Origin: Adiantum capillus-veneris
Lineage: Eukaryota; Streptophyta; Polypodiopsida; Polypodiales; Pteridaceae
Assembly: GCA_014529385.2 (NCBI GenBank)
Contig: CM043942.1
Span: forward strand, 17,993,991 to 18,057,990
Direction: 5' to 3'
Length of the DNA stretch: 64,000 nt
A program made the translations under genes and the position numbers. The notes beneath the pieces are model-generated. The model was given only the letters and a program-made list of their open reading frames with translations. It did not search any database and was not told the DNA's origin. Below, piece after piece: positions 55,546-64,000 of this stretch. Within the stretch, counting starts at the first letter, position 1. The number at the start of each line of letters is the position of its first letter.

Positions 55546-57016
55546 TAGAGGAATGTTTTCATTGGCTTTAAGGACTCTTCCAGTGTCATTTGGCTATCTT
55601 AACCAACGGGCCATTAAATGCTATGTAGGGGACTACATAAAACAATCCACCAAAAAGAAAAGCACATATGATATATATTGTACAGCGTACAATTCACTTA
55701 AGATGACACAATTCTTGGATTGCATTGAATGAAAGGAGCACAATTTGACACATTGTAGTGTTAAAATATAACAAATGAAGTTTTTCCTGGTCCCTTTTTC
55801 ACAATGCTTGATTAAAATTCTTTTGGTGGGAGGAGTGGTAGTTACCATTGAACCTTCTCCAGCTTACCATTGATCAATGTTGTGGTTTGTGATGCTAGGC
55901 TTTAGCAGAGGCTAGATCTCATTTGAAGGTTACAAGCACCTCCAACAAGAAAACGGTCTCAAGAAATTGTGCTCAACCCTTGCAACACCATCTAGATTCC
56001 TACAAAGAACTCCATTCCAAATTAGGGAAGCCTAACAAGCCATCAAAGGTATGGAGATGTGTCTATTAGTGAAAGTTTTTGTCTGGCTTAGAGAAGCAAG
56101 TGGAGGAAGAGTTTGAGAGTATTTTTACAAGTCCACCACACCCAAATTCCAAACCTTCCCACACACGCACAGGTAACCAAAGCAGGAAGGCCAAGGGAAA
56201 TAGCTTTATGCCTAGGCCTACTACAAAGGGCACCTCAAGGCATCTCGACTAACATTCTAGACATGCTAGGAAGAACAATTATGGACCTTTGTATATTGAT
56301 GGCACCACTAAGCATACTAAGAAGTCATACTTTGGTCCTCTTGGCATTGTTAATTGCAACCAAGTGGATCCTCATCTCACACCATATCAACTCTTGCATA
56401 GGACCCATTATCATCTCCCTTGTTGTTCATGTTAGTTGAGATCAAATATCTATCGTAAAAGAGAAATTCTCCTATGGTGGAGGTAGAAAATGCTCCTAAA
56501 ATAGACTTCTCAAGCATTCTCATTTGCAATTATGTACCTTTACCCTTAGTGTAGGGTAGAGGGGCCAATATAGAGACACCTAACTTGAGATGCTTGGATC
56601 CCTCTCATTCGCAATTAATTTTCATCATTGAGAAGCTCATCTAAATTGCCTAAACAAAGGTACTCATAGGAATAATTTTTGTTTTGATGCAAGTCACAAA
56701 TCGAAAGATACGGAATTGTGTATGCTATCCCATGTAACGAAGAGGGGCCAAAAGGGAGATGTACCATGGGCTAAAAGAGAGCAAAAGGGGCCACTAAGGT
56801 TTGAACCTATGCACTAGCCAATATAAATATTTTATTTCAAATGATCTAGCTATTTGACCTCACATTTTTAATTTTAGAAATAGTCCAAAAGCACCTTATT
56901 ATTGGGGGTACCACTGTCCTTATTCTAGGGGTCATCCACTGTCCTTATTCTAGGGTTCATCCACTTAGTAGCCTCCATTGTGCCCTTTTCTCTAGCATGG
57001 ATCTTCCGTTGAAGCC
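55546..57016. other. Non-coding stretch
   Basis: No gene is supported. The frame at 56113-56439 has no recognisable domain. A 25-bp tandem duplication lies at 56911-56960. Confidence 0.5.
56911..56960 (+). repeat. 25-bp tandem duplication
   Basis: Two adjacent copies of CCACTGTCCTTATTCTAGGG plus (G/T)TCAT, with one mismatch. Confidence 0.9.
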
Positions 57017-57020
57017 TTAA

Positions 57021-58364
57021 CACTAGAATGGTAACCTGACACTTTTATGTCCTTGGACACTTTTGTGTGCTGTTAAGTGACCATTTTGCTTGAATTATTT
57101 GAAGAGTATGAAAATGAATTTCTAGGTGCTTTATATCCACAAAGTTGCCTTATGAGCTGAAAAAAACTTGACATTTTTTTTTGGAGTATCGATCTCACCA
57201 TTAACCTTACTCTTGCACAACATTTTTGAACCTAAACTGTGTGAAAAAATGGGTCCTATTTTTGGCTTTTTTTCAAATTTTGGCAACTATACCACTCTAA
57301 ACTTCATGTTTGTGAGGTTTAGATGGCTAGAGGTTAGGCATTCATAGTTCTCAACATGTTTTGATGCTTGTAGGGAGAGCTAAGTGTTAAAATTGAAAGT
57401 TATGACCAACATACAAGAATTGCATAATCCTGTTTTTTTGTCAAAATTAGCACTTTTATGATTTTTTTGGTGGCTTTCTTGATATCCAAATTCAATTTTG
57501 ATTGTGTAAGTGTAATTTATAACATAAAGCTAATCTTCCTTGAGTTTTGGGGGACCTAATATGCTACATAGCATAGTATATGATGATGGTTGAGTTTTTT
57601 GATTGTTGCTGAAGAATACGATACATTTTAGAGTAGCAAGTATAACTTTCTCAATATTGCTAGTTTCTTAGGCCAATTGTGTGTATTTTGTAGCTATTAA
57701 CCATATCTAATCATAGACTACAAACTTGGCCAGATATTGAGTAGTTTCTATGGGTTTCTAGAGGTCATAATTCTAAACCCAGTTTTTTCATGTTTGCTGT
57801 ATTTAGCACTTTGTCATTGCCCCCAAGGTTCCACTTAGTAAGAGATCCATTATCCTTTTGACATTCTCCATGTCTCCTTTTAAATCCAAAGGCCCAAAGG
57901 GAATGGAGAAAACATGTATATAGCATATGTATTGAGCGTGACTATAGAAACTTTGATGATAGGTCCACAGAATGGCAAAAATGCAACTTTTTTGTACCTA
58001 TGTTTTTTGCCCAAAAAAACATTAGTGAGGTTAAAGTAACCATATGTTTTGATCACCAACCCATTGAAGTTAATGGGGCATTTTATCTCATGTTCTACAA
58101 AAATCCCCACTCTTATTTATATGCAATCAACCGTAAGAAATTGTTGTTTTGGGCAAAATGCACTGGTCCATCAACTTTGGAGGCTTGTAGTGACCAAGGG
58201 ATGAGAAAACTTACAAGTTTCTCATTTTTCCCATATGTAGTAGTTCTTGAACTATAAGCTCATGAAAGGATTTTTCAAAATGAGTGGATCTACTATGGTT
58301 TTGGAATTTTTTTCCAATACCCTGAAAGGACACTTTTATGTCTTGTTAGGTTACCATTCTAGTG
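57021..58364. mobile_element. Non-autonomous terminal-inverted-repeat element flanked by TTAA
   Basis: CACTAGAATGGTAACCT(G)AC at 57021-57040 is repeated in inverted orientation at 58345-58364 with one mismatch. TTAA flanks both ends (57017-57020 and 58365-58368). Both ends also carry GACACTTTTATGTC in the same orientation, just inside. The 1.34-kb interior is AT-rich and has no convincing coding frame. TTAA duplications are known for piggyBac-type elements, but the CACTA terminus and plant setting make the superfamily uncertain. Confidence 0.7.
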
Positions 58365-58368
58365 TTAA

Positions 58369-60351
58369 AGTTAGTTGCTAAAAGATACCCCTTTCAAGCT
58401 ATCTGGAGACCTGAGAGTCTCAAATTTCAATGACCTTGAAGGGTAACTTCACAAATGGCCCGGGGGATTCACTATGGAAAACTTACCACACCATGTAAGT
58501 GCAAGGGAGGGGTTTTTTTTTAACAAGCTACATAAGTGTATAAATGAGAGGAAGTTTTTGTGTTTCAAAATCCTAGCTTCCCAAAAGAGTCTGGGGCCTC
58601 GAACGTGAGTCAACAGCTACAAAGATACGTGCAATAACTAACATTGCTTTGTAACAATTTCTTCTATGTGATTATAGTTCATTTGTTAGAGGGATGAAAG
58701 CTATAAAGACTTTGTATAGATGCAAATTTACACGGAGTACCTAACACAACTTTATAACCATGTTTCTGAGTAATTTAGATGGGTCAAAATTGGAGGATTA
58801 GCTAGAGTGTAGGTTGAACGTGCACATAGTTTGAAAGCCAAAATAAGATACATTGAGGATACATCTAGTTATCAACAGAAGTGGCTCCTTAGTACATTGC
58901 TTCCCACTATTCTACACGCCCTTTGACTATTTTTACTCAGTTAGATCATGTGAGACCTAAATTTTATGTGTAAGATAGGGGTATGATATTTTTCTGTATT
59001 GATTATTGTATAAGTGTAGAAAGGGGGGTCATATTTCCTAATACGAGTCGTATGTAGGGGTTTCAGCAATGTTGTTCGCTTGTAGGTGGCATCCTGTTTT
59101 GTATATATAGTGAATCCCCCAGGGAAACGGGCATTGTCTGCTCCTTACATGGGTCCTATATGGTTGATCACAAAGTGAGCATCTATTTCTTTTGGACACT
59201 TGTGAATTCCCAAAGTGCAGACATGAACTCTATTTGTCACTGAAGAGGTATCAAAAGTGATTGGCTAGCTTGCATAGTTCATTGGATACATCTCATGGAG
59301 ACAAGAGTTCAACTCTCCTACCATATTTCCCCTTTAAAATAGTGATTGGAACCTTGCTGTATGGGTGCACCAATTCCTTAGCTGAGTAGTTCCACGTCCA
59401 CACAAGCATGCACCCTTGATCTTTGGGTGTGAAATAGCTCTAGATGCCCATTCCAATGTGGCAAACTCTAATTGGATGCTTCTTTGTCCTCCAAGGATGT
59501 TGGGATGTTTGTGGATTCAACCTAAGTCTCAAAAGGCTAGCAAGATGAAAGCTTTCTAGAAATGTCCAAGGTGAACAAGCCTCCTTACTAAGTAGCACAT
59601 AGCATTATATGAAGGGGAGTGAGGAGAACGAGTAGCGATAAAAAAGAGATTGTACAAAAGTTCTCCCACCCCTTGTTGGAAAAGGCTTGGACCCATGAAC
59701 TCACAATCAAAGTTTCTATATGCATGGGTTAACCACTTCACCCATGTGCACATGGTGTATCCATGCCCATGTTTGAAAGATTATATTCTAAGTGAATATT
59801 TGTTGCTCATGTTGTCCAAGAATAGTTCATGCTTGTTTTTGAATTTTAACAAGACCTCTACGACCACAATTGTCTAGTGTTCCAGGAGTGGACTTTAGCA
59901 CCATGGACACCCCCACGCCGGGCTCTTCATTGAATGCACTATGTTATTTAGTCTTGAGGGACAACAAGCCAATATACAGTATCCGAGATTGTTGTCTAAT
60001 ACATACAAATCCTTGATTGGGAAGACATGATATAACACGTTGTGCTTATGATTTTAGAATCCCTAGCCTCAATGTTGTTACGTCTAATTGTAGAAGTTCT
60101 AGATTCTTAGAAGTTGGGACTACGATTTTCGGTTTTGAATGTGATTATTTCTGGCTCTACCCCAAAGGGGTGAGACCTTAGTGGTGCCTCTGTTTTTTGC
60201 TAGTGAAAAAGTAGAGGTTATTTTTTAGGAAATACACAAAATTTTTATAGAGATGAAATATATTCATTATATATTAGTTTATTTTAGATGGTAAAGAAAA
60301 AACACATAATAACATTTTATGTTTTTCTATGCCCCTCAAAGCAATGATTAC
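58369..60351. other. Non-coding stretch
   Basis: I see no gene, RNA gene or repeat structure that I can name. Confidence 0.5.
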
Positions 60352-61346
60352 TTTTTTTTTTTGCACAAAACTCACCATGGTGAGTGGATTATATCATCAA
60401 GAACAAAAAAAATACAACAACATGCCATGATCGTTTCAAGCCATGACAACATTACAAGACCACGGTTACACCTGCTGAAAGGGGTGCCATCCCATGATAG
60501 AGAGAAGGCTTACGCCCTTACCTAGAAAGGTCAGTCATTGCTATGCCACAAGCTTGTTCCACTTATCAGTGTTCATTTGCTTGCCAATGGCAAAAATTTC
60601 CCTCATGATTTCTTGAGTTATGTCTATGAACCTATCTGACTCCATGGTATTTTCAAAGGCTCGGTAGTTTATGGCCTTCTAGATTTAATTGAAGTAGAAA
60701 ACTTTAACACATTGAGTTATGATAAGTATCTCTTGGCTCTTGAACACCTTTCCTCCCTGGAAAATATTGTTTGTAGAGAATTCTATCTTCCAATTCCTTT
60801 GGATCCACTTGCAAATCTTCCCCGCTAGGCCACAAATTGTCGGGTATTCCGTAAAAAGATGCAAGAGCTTCAACAACCATTCTACATTGTAAGCACTTAT
60901 TTGGACCAATACCTCTGACATAAATCTTCACCCCAGTCGGTAGCGCTCCCCATAATACCTCTATAAGGAGACATTCATTTTTTGCATCCATTGAGAACAC
61001 CCGATATTCTTCACGACAACATCCCATCTTGACTCAGGCCAATGCTTGCCCCATTGCTTGTTCAAAAGGGAGAACCAATTTGTCGAACCCATAAGGGTGT
61101 GGTACACATCCTTAGCTTGAGATTTCTAGAAGTGTCTCTCCATGGGCCACCATCATGATTTCCACTTAAATTGGATTTGCAAATAGGTAGACACCAACTG
61201 CTAATCCTCTCAAGGGCTCAGTGGATCAATAGTCTTCTATCCCATTCAGTTTGTATAAGGCAGTCAGTTGGTCTGTTTCCTTCCGGTTGCTACTGTTGTA
61301 ATCCCAAAGTTGGCTCAATCTCTTAATACCTTTGTTTCTGTTTTTC
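60352..61346 (-). mobile_element. Minus-strand LINE copy, 3' end, interrupted by a second LINE
   Basis: T11 (60352-60362) and the palindrome ACTCACCATGGTGAGT (60370-60385) mark the 3' end on the minus strand. Coding pieces run 61027-60685 (VLWGALPTGVKIYVRGIG, PNKCLQCR, then ICGLAGKICKWIQRNWKIEF in another frame) and 61335-61230 (NRNKGIKRLSQLWDY, LNGIEDY). The match to the copy at 45911-55545 shows the empty site of copia-3. Homology is cut at about 61346 by the tail of another LINE. Confidence 0.75.
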
Positions 61347-64000
61347 GAGAAAAAGATCCTTCTATTAGTTAATGAAACTGCCCACAGGGCACAACCACCT
61401 CTACAAGAGAGGGCTATAACAATCATTATGGGGAGACTCTCTCAATGAAAAAACAACACATGTATAATGAGGCTAAATCAAGAAATGGGAGGAGGAAAAG
61501 CCACACAGGTGGATGGTAGTGCCATCTGAGCACACCCTAGACCATGGCAAAAAAAGGCCAAGGGCACCAGAGTATAAGGAAAGACTCTCTGCGCTCCTGC
61601 ATGTGGTTAGAGATGCCCTGGAGTCTCTCGAACTGTCCTCTAAGAGTATGGATCAGCTCTAGCCAAAGATCCCAAACAGTCTCTACTAGTGGTACATGGC
61701 GAGCCTCGAAGATGCGGAAGCAACGGGCCCGCCAGATTAACCAGAGTATCATGCCACATATGAGCTCCCAACACTCCTCTCTCTCACTTCAATACTCATG
61801 TGGAGTAAGCTCTATAGCAGGCTGGAGTGTAGGTCGACCCCCTTGCATCACTATCATCTTGCTGGTGGAGGATAGCTCAAATTGAAGTGCCGGGCCCGTG
61901 AGAGTGGACCAAGCCGCTACCCCCCAAGTGTACTGCCGAGCAGTGGAAAGAGATGGCATCAACTGAAGAACACGAGGCCAAACCTGTTGTGCCAAAGGAC
62001 AGTCCCAAAGACAGTGATGCTGACTCTCCCACAAGATGGTCACAAGCTGCACATGCTGCCTAGAGACCACTATGTACAAGCTAGCTCCCAGCTACTATAG
62101 CTTGGTGCGCAACCATTCATTGGAACAAAGTGACTCACTTCGGTTGTCAAGAGTCTTACAACCTCTCCCAAAAAGCTACCAAGAACTTAGCTGTGAGACC
62201 CTCCTCCTGCGAATGCGGTGCTGCAGAAGGACAAGCCTCTCTCTGTGCTGTCAGTATGTGACGTCCCAATCAAAAAGAAAGGGACACCTTGATGGTCTTC
62301 TGGAGAGAAAGGGTCCCTCCAAAACCACTCTCTAGGATCTCACTGTACTCGTGTCAGTGGACAACTCTCCCAAGCCCACAGTCTCGAGTGGCCAGTCTCA
62401 AGAGCTGCTGGCTCAGGATCTATGACACAAGTCCTTCAACAGATTTCCACCACTCAGATCCTCTAAAAATAGCACTCTAACAACTGTGGGGCCTCTAGTA
62501 CAACTCGGTGTAAGCGTCCCTTACCCTGTAGCTCAAAAACAGGGAGGGTACAGTCTCTGAACAAGCCCGAACTGAGATGAGAACCTCCAGTTGCATGAAG
62601 GCCCCATCCATCTGCGTGCTGCTGACTTGAGAGGTTTGAGCCACTCAACTGGTACTGCCTCTGAGATGTCTTGACACATGCTCTGCACCCCTCTCATGCT
62701 CTATAGCTCGATGCCCTGAAGCTCCTCTGACAAGTCTGAAAACTATACCTTGTTACCTAAAGTGCATGATGGACCCTCTGTCATGGTACCCTAGGAAACA
62801 TGAGGCCTACTACCAACCAAGTGGCCTCTTTGAGTGCTAACCATGGGGTTCCAAACAAGGGGCTATCTCAGGAGCTCCTACGTGTAAGTAGACTGACGTT
62901 GATCTAGGCCTCTCCGCAATTGCTCCCAGGATCAGAGCAGACTAACAACAAAGTGGTCCTCTAGTCTCCTGCTCAAGCCAACTCTACGCATCTCTGTGAT
63001 AATCCATCTGGTCGAACGACGCAAGGGGCCTCCAACCTGAGGTACTCTAGAACTAAACCGCAGATGCAAGAATTCCTTCCAGGTCTCCTCCCCTGGAAGA
63101 AGTCCTCTGACGATGAACTTCCCTAGAAGGGCTCTGCTCTGCTTTGTTGGGTCAATGATCCCCAACCCTCCTTGAGAACAAGGAAGAATGATGACCTGCC
63201 ATGCCACTTTGGCCCGGGCTATTTGAGTGTCATGACCTGACCAAAGGAAGTTCTTGATCAGCCTCTCTACCAGGCTGATGCAAGAACTCAAAAAGATCCA
63301 ACAAGAAGTGATGTACCACATAGTAGCCAACAACACCTAGTTGGCCACTACAACAGTGCCTGCTAGAGAAAGTCGTGTGGAGCTCCAACGTAAAAAGCTC
63401 CTCCTGATGGACAGGAGGAGGGTAGCAATCTGCTTCTTGGGAGACAAGTCCAAGCCAACCTGATAACCCAAGTATCAAACTGCAGTCCCTGGGGGAATCC
63501 ATTTGAAACCCTCATCTGGCATCTAATCAGGCATATGAGTAGTACCAACCGAGAAAGCCATTGTCTTTCTCCAATTGATTAGTGTGCCTAATGCACAACA
63601 AAAAGTCTCAAGAGACTGCTCACACATTTGAAGGTTGGCCTCTTGGACATCCAAGTACAAGGCTGAGTCGTCTCCAAACTCAGCATCCAGTAGCTCATCT
63701 CCCCGAATAGGGAGCGCTAAGCCACGTAAGCCAACCTGCTATGAAACCAAAAACCTTCTCATTGCCTCCACATAGAATAGGAGGAAGAAGGGGGTAAGAG
63801 GGAAGCCGTGTCTGACCGAACCTGTAAGCATGAAACAATCAACTCTACCTCCTAAAAAAAGAACCTGACTACGTGCCCGTCTGTATAGAGCTAACACACC
63901 TCTGATCCAAGCATCTGAGAAGCCCATCTTGTGTAGAGTGCCCTCCAAAAAGTCCCACTCAAATCTATCATTGGCCTTCTCAAAATCGAGAAGAAGTATC
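61347..64000 (-). mobile_element. Minus-strand LINE, RT to 3' end, running off the window
   Basis: Its minus-strand 3' end (TTCATTAACTAATAGAAGGATCTTTTTCTCG plus a short A-rich tail) abuts the broken LINE on its left, so it probably inserted there. The RT and C-terminal regions are readable in pieces to the right edge; the 5' half lies outside the window. Confidence 0.8.
61537..64000 (-). pseudogene. LINE ORF2 C-terminal half, broken
   Basis: From the right edge: LLLDFEKANDRFEWDFLEG, GSVRHGFPLTPFFLLFYVEA (63948-63739), a stop, then the active site FGDDSALYLD (about 63690-63660). Next come GYQVGLDLSPKKQI, ANQVLLATMWYITSCW and IARAKVAWQVIILPCSQGGLG (63336-62932). The C-terminal part (62079-61537) has HHCLWDCPLAQQVWPRVL and MILWLIWRARCFRIFEAR. 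The catalytic Asp pair is present. Several stops and frame changes are present. The endonuclease would be beyond 64000. Confidence 0.8.

Noticed and set aside
56113-56439. A 108-codon frame as a small gene
   Set aside because: No domain, unremarkable start context, and it sits among decayed repeats. Not supported.

Overview
This window looks like a repeat-dense stretch of nuclear DNA from a land plant. It carries Ty1/copia and Ty3/gypsy elements with plant-type primer binding sites (initiator-Met and Asp tRNA), a chromodomain gypsy element (chromovirus), plant-type LINEs with a DUF4283-like ORF1, short introns and long (CA)n/(GA)n microsatellites. A seed-free plant such as a fern is my guess from the mix of families; nothing here proves it. 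I see no intact single-copy host gene, no rRNA or tRNA gene, no CRISPR array and no bacterial feature. Nearly every coding stretch is a mobile element carrying stops or frameshifts.

Layout. 1-976: the end of an unrecognised plus-strand gene with one 84-bp intron and an in-frame stop. 1040-5212: a minus-strand gene whose N-terminal part occurs twice in tandem; the complete unit ends in a core that resembles a DDE-type transposase. 5213-6940: non-coding, with a small foldback and a cluster of CCGGTTTT boxes. 6941-8894: long microsatellites and a 5'-truncated LINE. 9650-13320: a copia element (called copia-2 here) with an internal deletion that keeps the reading frame. 13820-16561: a gypsy gag-pro-RT remnant, cut by an antisense copia fragment (16562-17445). 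17446-21838: mostly non-coding.

21839-36373 is one copia element (copia-1) with 192-bp LTRs and a GCTAC target duplication. It was split by a younger gypsy-type element (26043-35020, GTACC duplication) that encodes gag and protease but no RT, RNase H or integrase. 37033-42640 is a decayed, nearly full-length minus-strand LINE. 42650-45896 holds two plus-strand LINE copies. 45911-55545 is a three-level nest: a minus-strand LINE holds a copia element (copia-3, 47304-54844, CCTTA), which in turn holds a minus-strand chromovirus (48227-52387, CTTTG). 57021-58364 is a non-autonomous terminal-inverted-repeat element flanked by TTAA. 60352-64000 holds two more minus-strand LINE copies, one inserted in the other and running off the window.

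Relative ages follow from nesting and LTR divergence, both counted by eye. The gag-only gypsy element is youngest (about 6 substitutions in about 566 aligned bp), copia-1 is older (9 in 192), and copia-3 and the chromovirus are older still. The observations most worth a second look are the duplicated transposase-like gene, the gag-protease-only element with four zinc knuckles and three identical polypurine tracts, a leader box shared by three divergent copia elements just before gag, a palindrome shared by four LINE 3' ends, and the TTAA-flanked inverted-repeat element.
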